Below are positions 1-8,966 of a stretch of 64,000 bases of DNA, in pieces. The position numbers and the translations under genes were made by a program. A model generated the notes under the pieces. That model saw only the letters and a list, made by a program, of their open reading frames with translations. It ran no database searches and was not told the origin of the DNA. Every line of letters starts with the position of its first letter. Position 1 is the stretch's first letter. This stretch comes from Alloprevotella sp. (GTDB taxonomy: Bacteria; Bacteroidota; Bacteroidia; Bacteroidales; Bacteroidaceae), in contig JAFUTC010000004.1 of the NCBI GenBank assembly GCA_017471505.1, positions 62,001-126,000 on the forward strand, given 5' to 3'.

Positions 1-2756
1 CAAACAAACGAAATGGCCTGCGAGTTGTCGTCGAACAAATCGTGCTTCGACGAATCGGCTGGAGCAGGCTGCAGATTCGCCACCTCGCCGCACTCGACAA
101 CTTGTACCTGGCAGGTGTTTCCCTCCTCATCAGACACATCGGCCGTGTTAGTCTGCACGCCTGTGACCTCTTTCATAGCCGCCTGCAGGTGCGCACCAAA
201 CTGCTGGTTAGACGCCCAGACCAGCAGGTTTTGCTTGGGGCGCGTGAAGGCCACATAGGCCATGTTCAGGCAGTCAATGCGTTTTTCATTCATTTCCTCC
301 TCGTATTGGTCGCAGAAACTTTTGGAGTTGGCTATCTCCTTCGGCATTTTCACCGGCACACGCTGATATTGATTGAACGGAGACTCCGTCGGCTGGAACC
401 AATAGTAGGACTTTCCGTCTTTGGTAGAACTGTCGACCTCCCAACTGGCTTCCGGAATCAGCACCGTATGGAATTCGAGGCCTTTTGCCTTGTGAAGGGT
501 CATTATCTTTACTCCGTCGACCTGTGTGGCAGGTATCGTCTTTTCGCACATTACTTCGTCGAAATAGTCCAAGAATGCAGCCAGGTCGTTTCCCTCGCGT
601 CCCACGTATCTCCCTACTTCGTCGAAGAAACTCAGCAAGAATGCGTCCTCGCGCTTCACAAGTTCGTCGAGGTCCAACAATTCTATCACGCGATGGCATA
701 GTTCGACGAGCGGCAGCGACAATAGCATTTCTGCCTCGTCGAGCACATTTGCGAAGGCACGACGGAGGTCGGGATAGTCGTCACTATCCGGATGGACGGC
801 AGGCTGGACAGGCATCACCGCCAGACGAGCACGCAGTTCGACCATGTAGGCGGCCGACACGCTGTCGTACTTGCACTCGGCGACATTGCCCACATATTGG
901 CGATTGGCATACAGCCAACGAAGCGTCGCCATTATGGCCAGCACCAATTGCGAAGCAGCATACTGGAACATCTCACTCGTCACGAGGTGGATGTCTTCTA
1001 TTTGGGAATAGAGGTGGTCCTTGATGGCCGCTATCGTCTTCTTCTGGCGCACGAGGATGGCCATGTCGTTCCATTTGATACCCTCATCGTGCAACCGCTG
1101 CATCTGGCTGGCCAACGAATGCTCGCTTTTACCGTAAACCACTTTCGACCTGGCCGGATAGAAGCAGAAACGGACGTATCCGCCTTGCCCCTTTTTCGGA
1201 TTCTGTACGGTAGTTGCCTCCGCATATAGTTCCTCGCACTGATTCGTGCCGAATTGCTTGTCGAAATGTCGGCCCAACGCCGGAAACAGACTATTATTGA
1301 ACCCGACCACATTGGACAGCGTGCGGTAATTATCCTTCAGCGTCTCAACGTTAGGCTGGCACAGCCGCGTGATTTCCTGCTCCGTGTGCATGCCATAAAG
1401 GATGCGCCAGTCGCCATTGTTCCATCGGTAGATGCTCTGCTTGATATCGCCCACCACAAGGCACGAGAACCCACTGGCCATATTGTTGAGCAGCAATTTC
1501 TTAAGATTCTTCCACTGCGTAAGGGCCGTGTCTTGGAATTCGTCTATCATGATGTAGTTGTAGCGGGTTCCAACACGCTCGAACACAAAGGGAACGTCGT
1601 CGTCGCCTATCATGCGGTGGAAAATCAGTTTTGTGCGCGACAGCAGTAATGTGTTGTTGAGCCGGAGCACCTCGTCGAGTTTCGATTCCATATCAAGAAG
1701 CAGCCGCAAGGGACGGATATTTTCCAGTATCAGCCGTGCCGTCAGCACATCGGAATAGTTCGCCGCCAGCCCCTTCAGCAGTTGCTCGAGCGCAGCACGC
1801 ACATACTGCTCATCTGCATCAGTCGCCGGCCCCGAAAATTTCGACAGGAACAACGGTTTGCCACTGTTTGCCTTACCTTCAATACTCTTCCGCACCGCGG
1901 AATACGAGACATTCTTGTACGCACTGCGTGGTTTCGAATTGTCAAACAGTGTTTTCAGTTTGCTGAAGAAACCTTCGTAATCGCCCCAACGAGCCAGTTT
2001 GTCTTTGTAAGGACTGATTTTCTGTAACGTGCTTTCTGACAGGTTGAGAATATTATTCTCCGCATCACGTCGCTTCTTACGCAAATTATTTTCATAGTCC
2101 TTCAGTAAAACCGAATCGTTCAACGCGTTTTTTTCTTTATCGGTCAGCAGTTGATAATCGTCCTTCATCAGGTTGCTCTTGGCAAAATCGCCCATATCCT
2201 TCTTCAGCGACCAACTGCTATTATCCTCCATCTCTCTTTCCACATAGCCCAGCAGCCAATTAAAGACATCCTTGTCGGCCGCAGGGTTCTGCAGCAGCTC
2301 GTCAACGGCCTCGGCAATGGCATCGTCGGTCTGTATCTCGACCCGGCTATTGAGCAGGAGTCCAAGTTCGTAGGCCACCGTGTGCAGAATACGCTGAAAA
2401 AACGAGTCGATAGTCAGCACGGAGAAATTGCTATAGTCGTTGAGCAACCCCTCAAGCACCTTGGCAGCCTTCTCGGGCACGTCGGTCACCTGGACACCAG
2501 TTTTACGCCACTCATTCTTCACATTCTCGAGCAAGTCCTTATCCTGTTGTTTGGCCAACTTATCAAGAAACGAGAGAATGCGCTCCTTCATCTCGCTGGT
2601 AGCCTTGTTGGTGAAGGTTATAGCCAGCATCTCGCGATGAGGCAGGGTCTTGTCGGCATTCGCAATAAGATGCGCCACAAAACGAACGGCCAGCGTGTAG
2701 GTTTTACCCGACCCGGCCGACGCACGCACTATAGTAAGGGAAGAATTGTTTGGCAT
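1..2756 (-). CDS. UvrD/AddA-type ATP-dependent helicase (exonuclease V-like), 3' end outside window
   Basis: Superfamily 1 DNA helicase, most like the AddA/RexA subunit that processes double-strand breaks for recombination. About 918 codons are visible and the gene runs off the left edge. The translation starts MPNNSSLTIVRASAGSGKT, with Walker A (ASAGSGKT) at residues 12-19 and motif Ia (ITFTNKAT) near 46. Motif II (IDEFQDT) lies near 407, motif V (TLHKAKGLEF) near 747 and motif VI (YVAFTRPKQN) near 835. The order and spacing fit AddA/RecB proteins of about 1050-1100 residues; a C-terminal nuclease domain would lie outside the window, so AddA rather than a plain UvrD helicase is an inference. 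It is divergent from the DUF1599 gene. Confidence 0.9.
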   Translation of the reverse strand, partial: MPNNSSLTIVRASAGSGKTYTLAVRFVAHLIANADKTLPHREMLAITFTNKATSEMKERILSFLDKLAKQQDKDLLENVKNEWRKTGVQVTDVPEKAAKVLEGLLNDYSNFSVLTIDSFFQRILHTVAYELGLLLNSRVEIQTDDAIAEAVDELLQNPAADKDVFNWLLGYVEREMEDNSSWSLKKDMGDFAKSNLMKDDYQLLTDKEKNALNDSVLLKDYENNLRKKRRDAENNILNLSESTLQKISPYKDKLARWGDYEGFFSKLKTLFDNSKPRSAYKNVSYSAVRKSIEGKANSGKPLFLSKFSGPATDADEQYVRAALEQLLKGLAANYSDVLTARLILENIRPLRLLLDMESKLDEVLRLNNTLLLSRTKLIFHRMIGDDDVPFVFERVGTRYNYIMIDEFQDTALTQWKNLKKLLLNNMASGFSCLVVGDIKQSIYRWNNGDWRILYGMHTEQEITRLCQPNVETLKDNYRTLSNVVGFNNSLFPALGRHFDKQFGTNQCEELYAEATTVQNPKKGQGGYVRFCFYPARSKVVYGKSEHSLASQMQRLHDEGIKWNDMAILVRQKKTIAAIKDHLYSQIEDIHLVTSEMFQYAASQLVLAIMATLRWLYANRQYVGNVAECKYDSVSAAYMVELRARLAVMPVQPAVHPDSDDYPDLRRAFANVLDEAEMLLSLPLVELCHRVIELLDLDELVKREDAFLLSFFDEVGRYVGREGNDLAAFLDYFDEVMCEKTIPATQVDGVKIMTLHKAKGLEFHTVLIPEASWEVDSSTKDGKSYYWFQPTESPFNQYQRVPVKMPKEIANSKSFCDQYEEEMNEKRIDCLNMAYVAFTRPKQNLLVWASNQQFGAHLQAAMKEVTGVQTNTADVSDEEGNTCQVQVVECGEVANLQPAPADSSKHDLFDDNSQAISFV

Positions 2757-2783
2757 TGCTGCGGATAAATAGTTTCTATTTAA

Positions 2784-2814
2784 CAAAATTACCACTTCCT
2801 CGCAAAAATTCAAT
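2784..2814 (-). promoter_or_regulatory. Bacteroidetes-type promoter for the helicase gene
   Basis: On the minus strand the -7 element reads TAATTTTG (2784-2791), matching TAnnTTTG. A TTTG-like -33 element (ATTG) sits at 2811-2814, 19 bp away. The start codon is about 28 bp downstream. Confidence 0.5.
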
Positions 2815-2870
2815 TATGCAATTGACAATTTTCCGCCATTTCGCAGCCAATCCCATAATTAAAGCAGAGA
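2808..2870. repeat. Degenerate 21-bp-period palindromic repeat array (3 units)
   Basis: Three consecutive 21-bp units start at 2808, 2829 and 2850. The first (ATTCAATTATGCAAT plus 6 bp) and third (begins ATCCCATAATTAAAG) resemble the family seen at 11679-11804 and elsewhere; the middle one is degenerate. It lies in the 185-bp gap between divergent genes and touches the promoter elements on both sides. Confidence 0.45.
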
Positions 2871-2883
2871 AATCAGTATAGTT

Positions 2884-2915
2884 TTTGCTTTTTCCTGCGG
2901 TAACACTTAAATTTG
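2884..2915 (+). promoter_or_regulatory. Promoter of the DUF1599-DoxX-tpiA cluster
   Basis: TTTG at 2884-2887, a 20-bp spacer, then TAAATTTG at 2908-2915. This is a full match to the Bacteroidetes -33/-7 consensus. The ATG of the DUF1599 gene is at 2942. Confidence 0.75.
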
Positions 2916-2941
2916 CTCCTATAATATAAATAGCATTCACT

Positions 2942-3493
2942 ATGCCCCATCTGAAAACCGAAGAGGAGTTTCAAAACGTGCTCGACAACTGCCGGCAACT
3001 CTTTGAGAAGAAACTCCACGACTATAATACCGCCTGGCGCATCCTGCGTCCGATGTCGTTGTGCGACCAACTTCTGATAAAAGTGCGCCGTTGCCGCACG
3101 CTCGAAACCCAAGAAGAGCATCTGGTTGACGAAGGTATCGTGAGCGAATACATAGGCATCGTCAACTATTCCATAATGGGGCTGATTCAGTTGTCGCTCG
3201 GCTATGCCGACAGTGCCGACATTTCCAACGAAAAAGCCCTCGAGCAGTACGACAAGTGCGCAGCCGCCACCATGGAACTGATGATTCGCAAGAACCATGA
3301 CTATGGCGAGGCCTGGCGCGACATGGAAACGACTTCGTACACCGACCTTATCCTGATGAAAATCCTTCGCACGAAGCAAATCCTGCAACTTGGCGGCCAA
3401 ACGCTCGTTAGCGAAGGCGTCGATGCCAATTTCCAGGACATGATTAACTATGCCATCTTTGGACTAATCAAGTTTACGATTGAAAACAATTAA
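2942..3493 (+). CDS. DUF1599 domain-containing protein
   Basis: A 183-residue soluble protein of the DUF1599 family, a group of unknown function suggested from its phylogenetic context to be linked to nucleotide modification. The protein is an internal duplication. The first half has HDYNTAWR followed by [14 protein letters not shown]; the second has HDYGEAWR followed by [12 protein letters not shown]. Each half contributes an acidic/His-rich helix and a hydrophobic helix. It heads a plus-strand cluster and overlaps the next reading frame by 14 bp, so the two are probably translationally coupled. Family assignment is firm; biochemical role is unknown. Confidence 0.85.
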   Translation: MPHLKTEEEFQNVLDNCRQLFEKKLHDYNTAWRILRPMSLCDQLLIKVRRCRTLETQEEHLVDEGIVSEYIGIVNYSIMGLIQLSLGYADSADISNEKALEQYDKCAAATMELMIRKNHDYGEAWRDMETTSYTDLILMKILRTKQILQLGGQTLVSEGVDANFQDMINYAIFGLIKFTIENN

Positions 3494-5399
3494 GGCAGGC
3501 CGATATCTGATATATGCTTGCGCCATTTTGCTTGGTGCAACGTTTGTCGTGTCGGGCTTTTTGAAAGCAATCGACCCGCTGGGAATGGGTTTCAAGATGC
3601 GAGCCTATTTTTCGGCATGGGGTTTCGACCTGTCGCCCTTTAGTCCGTTCTGGTTTCTGCCGGTATGGGCGCTCTACACCTTTGAGTTTTTTGTAGGAGT
3701 CAATCTGCTGCTTGGCATCCGTAGGCGGCTGACCTCATGGCTGGCCCTGGCGTTCATGGCCGCCGCCACCATCCTCACGCTCTATATTGCCATCTTCAAC
3801 CCGGTGCCCGACTGCGGCTGTTTTGTCGACGCCATCAAACTGACGCATACGCAGACGCTCCTGAAGAATATCGTTCTGCTGGCGGCCGCAGTTGTCGTGT
3901 TCAGAAACGCAAGACGCATCACCCGATTCATCAGTGAACGCAACCAATGGATGGTTGCCATCTGCACCATTCTCTATATCACGGTCTTGTCGGTCTATTC
4001 CTACCGCCACCTTCCCCCGGTCGATTTCAGCGCCTATAGGGTCGGAGCCGACCTGCAGGCGGCAATGAACGGAGAAGTCCGTTCGCCCAAAGACTACGAC
4101 CTGCTTGCCTTTGCTGTGTATAACGAGGCGGGCGACGACGTGACTGAAACGCTCGTAGCAGACACATCCTTCACCTTCCTTCTTACTATTCCGGAGGAAA
4201 GCAGCGCCGACGACGGCAACAACGACCGCATAAACGACCTCAACGACTATTGCGCCGACCACGGATACAAGTTCTATGCGCTTATTGCACAGTCGGACAA
4301 GGATTTGAAAGCAAGATGGGAAGACAGAAGCGGAGCCACCTACCCCATGCTATACGGCGACGCCGAACAAATAAAGGCCATGGTGAGGTCTAACCCAGGC
4401 CTGCTGTTGCTCCACAATGGGAAAATCCTGCAAAAGTGGAACCACAACCAACTTCCCATATTTGAGTCGGACGACTTGAACACCGAACCGCTTGGCAAGC
4501 ACAGCCTGTCGTTTCGCTGGCTTATGCTATTGCTCGGCTTCATAGTACCGGTCGTCCTCGCCATCGGCTCCGACCGCCTTTGGATATTCCGAAAATTTCA
4601 GAAACATCATATTTTACTAAATCAACTAATCAAAAAGAAAATGAGAAACAAGATTGTCGCAGGAAACTGGAAGATGAACAAAAATTTGCAAGAAGGGACG
4701 GCTCTGGCCAAGGAACTAACCGCTGCATTGGAAGCTGATGCCCCCAACTGCAAGGTAGTTATCTGCACGCCGTTCATTCATTTGGCAAAAGTGGCAGAGA
4801 TTATTAATCCGGACCTCATTGGCCTGGGCGCACAAAACTGTGCCGACAAGGAAAAAGGCGCTTTCACCGGCGAAGTGTCGGCAGAAATGGTTAAGAGCAC
4901 CGGTGCAAACTACGTCATCCTCGGACATAGCGAGCGTCGCGCCTACTACCATGAAACCCCGGAAATATTGAAAGAAAAAGTTAAACTGGCTCTTGCCAAC
5001 AATTTGGAAGTCATTTTCTGCATTGGCGAGGTGCTCGAAGAGAGAGAAGCCGGAAAGCAGAACGAAGTAGTACGCGCCCAACTTGAAGGTTCGCTCTGGG
5101 AACTCACAAACGACGAGTTCAAGCACATCGTATTGGCCTACGAACCCGTTTGGGCTATCGGAACCGGCAAGACCGCTACGGCTGAGCAGGCACAGGATAT
5201 GCACGCCTTCATCCGCACCACTATCGCCGACAAATTCGGTAAGGATGCAGCCGAAGAAACCACCATTCTCTACGGCGGAAGTTGTAAACCGAGCAACGCC
5301 AAGGAACTTTTCAGCAAGCCCGACGTAGATGGCGGCCTGATTGGCGGTGCCGCACTGAAAGTAGATGATTTCAAGGGAATCATCGATGCTTGGAAATAA
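3480..5399 (+). CDS. DoxX-like membrane protein fused in frame to triosephosphate isomerase
   Basis: One uninterrupted 639-codon frame contains two normally separate proteins. Residues 1-172 are a DoxX/MauE-like membrane region with about five helices, including [12 protein letters not shown] near 25 and DCGCF near 111. Residues about 173-345 look like an extracytoplasmic thioredoxin-like domain without a CxxC pair, followed by another membrane helix at about 347-366. An AT-rich stretch (about 370-387) then leads directly into [13 protein letters not shown], the normal start of TpiA. No stop codon separates them. The proposed start is a TTG overlapping the DUF1599 stop. Either a genuine fusion, or a single-base indel or sequencing error near 4560-4640 that removed the DoxX stop. 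Separate translation from the ATG at 4641 is likely in any case. Confidence 0.7.
   Translation: MKTIKAGRYLIYACAILLGATFVVSGFLKAIDPLGMGFKMRAYFSAWGFDLSPFSPFWFLPVWALYTFEFFVGVNLLLGIRRRLTSWLALAFMAAATILTLYIAIFNPVPDCGCFVDAIKLTHTQTLLKNIVLLAAAVVVFRNARRITRFISERNQWMVAICTILYITVLSVYSYRHLPPVDFSAYRVGADLQAAMNGEVRSPKDYDLLAFAVYNEAGDDVTETLVADTSFTFLLTIPEESSADDGNNDRINDLNDYCADHGYKFYALIAQSDKDLKARWEDRSGATYPMLYGDAEQIKAMVRSNPGLLLLHNGKILQKWNHNQLPIFESDDLNTEPLGKHSLSFRWLMLLLGFIVPVVLAIGSDRLWIFRKFQKHHILLNQLIKKKMRNKIVAGNWKMNKNLQEGTALAKELTAALEADAPNCKVVICTPFIHLAKVAEIINPDLIGLGAQNCADKEKGAFTGEVSAEMVKSTGANYVILGHSERRAYYHETPEILKEKVKLALANNLEVIFCIGEVLEEREAGKQNEVVRAQLEGSLWELTNDEFKHIVLAYEPVWAIGTGKTATAEQAQDMHAFIRTTIADKFGKDAAEETTILYGGSCKPSNAKELFSKPDVDGGLIGGAALKVDDFKGIIDAWK
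4641..5399 (+). CDS. tpiA: Triosephosphate isomerase (probable independent start within the fused frame)
   Basis: Cytoplasmic glycolytic enzyme that interconverts dihydroxyacetone phosphate and glyceraldehyde 3-phosphate. From the ATG at 4641 it gives 252 residues, the usual TIM length. Catalytic residues are present: Lys11 in NWKMN, His near 96 in GHSERR and Glu near 169 in [10 protein letters not shown]. The phosphate-binding YGGSCKPSN and [10 protein letters not shown] segments are at the C-terminus. The 40 bases before this ATG are AT-rich and look like a Bacteroidetes leader, so I expect native translation to start here although the upstream DoxX frame is open into it. Confidence 0.9.
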   Translation: MRNKIVAGNWKMNKNLQEGTALAKELTAALEADAPNCKVVICTPFIHLAKVAEIINPDLIGLGAQNCADKEKGAFTGEVSAEMVKSTGANYVILGHSERRAYYHETPEILKEKVKLALANNLEVIFCIGEVLEEREAGKQNEVVRAQLEGSLWELTNDEFKHIVLAYEPVWAIGTGKTATAEQAQDMHAFIRTTIADKFGKDAAEETTILYGGSCKPSNAKELFSKPDVDGGLIGGAALKVDDFKGIIDAWK

Positions 5400-5442
5400 G
5401 CATCCGACTACCCCATCCGCACAAATCCTAACACTAGAAGCA

Positions 5443-6072
5443 ATGGAAACTATCGTGTCATTGCAAAACAGGTTGAAACGGACGCAAGGCATAGGCTCTC
5501 GCACGAAGAGCCTGTGCCTTCGCGCCCGCTTTCTTATTTCAGCGATTTGCCTGACTATGGGTCTGGCCGCCACCACGGCTTCGGCACAGACTTTCACCAA
5601 GAAAATCCAGCACCCCCATACCAACGGGGGAAAACTGACCATCATTCAGAAAGAAAACGTGGACAGCATCATCGACAATGTCCCTCAGGCCAAAACACCG
5701 AAGGCACCTGTCGACACGAAGCAAACTGAACCCGATGCAAAGGACACCATCGTCGTCAAGAAAGCACAAGGCGACGAGGCTGCTGCCGCGGAACAGAAAA
5801 CCGCAAAAGCATACATCGACGTTTACCGAATACAGATTTATACCGGAGGAAACTCGCGTCAGTCGAAAGCACGGGCCGAGCAAATCATGCAACAGTGCAA
5901 GAACGCATTTCCCGAATTGAACGTGTACGTTCGCTTTGTGACTCCGCACTGGGTCACCCGTGTCGGCAATTTCCGCACTAAGCAAGCGGCCAACCGCTAT
6001 GCGCAGCAGATTAAGGGGAAAGGCATCAGCTACGAGGCCCGCGTGCTCTCCTCTAAAATATATAAGAAATAA
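5443..6072 (+). CDS. SPOR domain-containing secreted protein
   Basis: A 209-residue protein with a hydrophobic export segment ([19 protein letters not shown], about residues 25-46), a Pro/Lys/Asp-rich linker and a C-terminal SPOR domain (about 125-205) that begins [23 protein letters not shown] domains bind glycan strands lacking stem peptides and bring proteins to the septum. I chose the ATG at 5443 because an upstream in-frame start at 5365 would overlap the tpiA 3' end and add an unlikely N-terminus. It sits between tpiA and folE in what looks like one operon. A cell-envelope role is inferred from the domain. Confidence 0.85.
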   Translation: METIVSLQNRLKRTQGIGSRTKSLCLRARFLISAICLTMGLAATTASAQTFTKKIQHPHTNGGKLTIIQKENVDSIIDNVPQAKTPKAPVDTKQTEPDAKDTIVVKKAQGDEAAAAEQKTAKAYIDVYRIQIYTGGNSRQSKARAEQIMQQCKNAFPELNVYVRFVTPHWVTRVGNFRTKQAANRYAQQIKGKGISYEARVLSSKIYKK

Positions 6073-6074
6073 CC

Positions 6075-6653
6075 ATGCAACCCGAAGAAACCATCTCAAT
6101 CATCAAGCCACACATCAGCGAAATCCTCAGTGCCATGGGAGAAGACCCTTCCCGCGAAGGATTGCTCAAGACTCCCGAACGAGTGGCCAAGGCTATGGTT
6201 GAACTCACCCGCGGATATTCCCAGAATCCTATTGACGTGCTCTGCTCCGCTAAATTTAAGGAAGACTACAAGCACATGGTCATCGTAAAGGATATTCAAT
6301 TCTATTCGCTCTGCGAGCACCATCTGCTACCTTTCTATGGAAAGGCACACGTAGCCTATATCCCCAACGGCTACATCACAGGCCTGTCGAAAATTGCAAG
6401 GGTGGTTGACATCTATTCGCATAGGCTGCAGGTCCAGGAGCGCCTTACTTCGCAAATAAAAGAGTGCATTCAGAATGCGCTCAACCCGTTGGGCGTGATG
6501 GTTGTATTAGAGGCCAAGCACATGTGTATGCAGATGCGCGGCGTGGAAAAGGCCAATTCCATCACAACAACCTCCGATTTCTGCGGAGCCTTTTCGCAGG
6601 CAAAGACCCGCGAGGAGTTTCTCCAACTAATTCACGGCAATCAGAACCTATAA
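6075..6653 (+). CDS. folE: GTP cyclohydrolase I
   Basis: Converts GTP to 7,8-dihydroneopterin triphosphate, the first step of folate and other pterin biosynthesis. At 192 residues it has the normal length. The zinc site motifs are present: [16 protein letters not shown] near residue 80 and the later Cys in [12 protein letters not shown], with the NTITTSDF-like loop [12 protein letters not shown] at the C-terminal end. The start is only 2 bp after the SPOR gene stop, so it is very likely cotranscribed. Confidence 0.97.
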   Translation: MQPEETISIIKPHISEILSAMGEDPSREGLLKTPERVAKAMVELTRGYSQNPIDVLCSAKFKEDYKHMVIVKDIQFYSLCEHHLLPFYGKAHVAYIPNGYITGLSKIARVVDIYSHRLQVQERLTSQIKECIQNALNPLGVMVVLEAKHMCMQMRGVEKANSITTTSDFCGAFSQAKTREEFLQLIHGNQNL

Positions 6654-6674
6654 TAATCGAACAGAATCCTATCT

Positions 6675-7715
6675 ATGAAAAAGAGAATTTTAGTAACCGG
6701 CGGCACCGGATTTATTGGCTCGCACACCTCGGTTGAACTCATCGAATCAGGCTACGACGTAGTGATTGTCGACAACTTGTCGAACTCCAACATCGAAGTG
6801 CTCAATGGTATCGAAGAAATCACCCATGTAAGACCCGCATTCGAGCAAGTTGACTGCACCGACATGCCGGCCTTGGAATTGGTTTTCCAAAAGTATCAGC
6901 CGATAGATGGTATCATCCATTTCGCTGCCAGTAAGGCCGTGGGCGAAAGCGTAAAGGAACCGCTCAAGTACTACCGCAACAACACCGTTTCCACTATCAA
7001 CCTGCTCGAGTTGATGCCCAAATACGGTGTCAAGGCCTTTATATTCTCTTCATCGTGTACGGTTTACGGCCAGCCCGACAGCGACAATCTGCCGGTCAGA
7101 GAGACTTCTCCGCGCAAAGATGCTGAAAGCCCCTACGGCAACACTAAGAAGATTGACGAGGACATCGTTACCGACTTCTGCAACAGCGGCGCACCGATTC
7201 AGGCCATACTGCTTCGCTACTTCAACCCTATCGGCGCCCATCCCACGGCTATCATCGGCGAACTGCCCAATGGTGTTCCGGCCAACCTCATACCCTACCT
7301 CACGCAGACGGCCATCGGCATCCGCGAGTGCCTTAGCGTGTTCGGCGACGACTACGACACGCCCGACGGAAGTTGTATCCGCGACTACATCTACGTTGTC
7401 GACCTGGCTAAGGCCCATGTGGCAGCCGTCGAGCGCATATTGGAAGGCAAGTCTTCCGAGAAGGTGGACATATTTAACATTGGCACCGGCAACGGCGTAA
7501 GCGTGCTGGAACTCATCCACACCTTCGAACGCTGCACCGGCGTAAAGTTGAACTACAAAATCGCAGGCCGTCGCGCCGGCGACATAGAGAAAGTATGGGG
7601 AAACGTGGACAAAGCCAACCAGGTGCTTGGCTGGAAAGCCACCCACACCCTCGAAGATGCACTTTCCTCGGCCTGGAAATGGCAACTCAAGTTGCGGGAA
7701 GACGGCATCATGTAG
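6675..7715 (+). CDS. galE: UDP-glucose 4-epimerase
   Basis: Extended short-chain dehydrogenase that interconverts UDP-glucose and UDP-galactose (Leloir pathway and supply of sugars for surface glycans). The 346 residues include the NAD-binding TGGTGFIGSH at the N-terminus, SSSCTVYG near 120 and the catalytic YGNTK tyrosine-lysine pair near 153-157. LRYFNPIGAHP and RDYIYVVDLA are typical GalE segments. It follows folE by 21 bp on the same strand. Whether it also accepts N-acetylated sugars cannot be told from the sequence alone. Confidence 0.95.
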   Translation: MKKRILVTGGTGFIGSHTSVELIESGYDVVIVDNLSNSNIEVLNGIEEITHVRPAFEQVDCTDMPALELVFQKYQPIDGIIHFAASKAVGESVKEPLKYYRNNTVSTINLLELMPKYGVKAFIFSSSCTVYGQPDSDNLPVRETSPRKDAESPYGNTKKIDEDIVTDFCNSGAPIQAILLRYFNPIGAHPTAIIGELPNGVPANLIPYLTQTAIGIRECLSVFGDDYDTPDGSCIRDYIYVVDLAKAHVAAVERILEGKSSEKVDIFNIGTGNGVSVLELIHTFERCTGVKLNYKIAGRRAGDIEKVWGNVDKANQVLGWKATHTLEDALSSAWKWQLKLREDGIM

Positions 7716-7770
7716 TTGTCAGCCGACCGCATACGTTCCTATAGTCATCCCTTTGTGAAGCCCGACGAAA

Positions 7771-8922
7771 ATGCCCGAACAAACGCTCCCCATCCCTTGC
7801 TACGTTATGGACGAGACAAGGCTGCGACAGAATCTCAGCCTCATCCGCCGCATCAGCCACGAGGCCGATGTCGAGTTTATTATGGCGTTCAAGGCTTTCG
7901 CACTGTGGCGCACGTTCCCCATATTCAGGGAATACATTTCGCATACTACGTCCTCGTCACTCTACGAGGCCCGGCTGGCACTCGAGGAGTTTGGCAGCAA
8001 GTCGCATATGTATTCGCCGGCCTATGAACCTGAAACCTTCAGTGAGGTGCTGTCGCTGTGCAGCCATGTCACGTTCAACTCGCTCAGCCAATATGCACAG
8101 TTTCAGCAAGAAGTAGTCGCCCGCCAGAGCGAAGTATCGTTCGGCCTTCGCATCAACCCGGAATACAGCGAGATTACTACCGAACTCTACAATCCCTGTG
8201 CCCCGGGCTCACGTTTCGGCGTGATGGCGGCCGACATGCCCGAGGTGCTGCCTCCTGGCATAAGCGGCCTGCACTGCCACAACCATTGCGAGAGCGACTC
8301 GCACGCACTAGCCCACTCGCTGGAGCATGTGGTGGAGAAGTTCGACCCATGGCTGCGCCAAGCCCAATGGCTAAATCTGGGTGGCGGCCATCTGGTGACT
8401 CGCGCCGACTATGACGTGGACCATCTCATCGGCACGCTTCGCCGGCTGCATCAGCGCTATCCGCACCTAAAAGTAATCCTTGAGCCGGGAAGTGCCTTCA
8501 CCTGGCAGACCGGCGAACTCTATGCCAAAGTGGTCGACGTGGTCGAGAACAACGGCATAAAGACGGCCATACTGAATGTCAGTTTCACGTGCCACATGCC
8601 CGATTGCCTGGAAATGCCCTACTATCCGGAGATTGTCGGCGCCAAGCATGTCGACAGCCCCGACTACGGCTGCGACGGCAACCTCTATCGGCTGGGCGGA
8701 AACAGTTGCCTCAGCGGCGATTTTATGGGCACCTGGCAATTCGCAGAACCGCTCCGCGTAGGCGACACCATCGTCTTCTGCGACATGATTCACTATACCA
8801 CCGTCAAGACGAACATGTTCAACGGCGTGCACCACCCTGCCCTGTGCCTGCGCAAGCAAGACGGCAGCACAGAGGTGCTTCGCATGTTCGGCTATGAGGA
8901 TTACCGCGACCGGATGGACTAA
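7771..8922 (+). CDS. nspC: Carboxynorspermidine decarboxylase
   Basis: PLP-dependent fold-III decarboxylase that makes spermidine or norspermidine from the carboxylated precursor, the usual polyamine route in gut Bacteroidetes. It is 383 residues long. The PLP lysine lies in the EFIMAFKAFALW segment near residue 33, GLHCHNHCESD is near 168 and EPGSAFTWQTGELY near 235. The C-terminal DYGCDGNLYRLGGNSCLSGD segment is typical of NspC. The partner carboxynorspermidine synthase is not in this window. It follows galE by 55 bp. Confidence 0.92.
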   Translation: MPEQTLPIPCYVMDETRLRQNLSLIRRISHEADVEFIMAFKAFALWRTFPIFREYISHTTSSSLYEARLALEEFGSKSHMYSPAYEPETFSEVLSLCSHVTFNSLSQYAQFQQEVVARQSEVSFGLRINPEYSEITTELYNPCAPGSRFGVMAADMPEVLPPGISGLHCHNHCESDSHALAHSLEHVVEKFDPWLRQAQWLNLGGGHLVTRADYDVDHLIGTLRRLHQRYPHLKVILEPGSAFTWQTGELYAKVVDVVENNGIKTAILNVSFTCHMPDCLEMPYYPEIVGAKHVDSPDYGCDGNLYRLGGNSCLSGDFMGTWQFAEPLRVGDTIVFCDMIHYTTVKTNMFNGVHHPALCLRKQDGSTEVLRMFGYEDYRDRMD

Positions 8923-8966
8923 TCTGCAAATCTACTTCACATTATAAACATTTGACACCACACACT

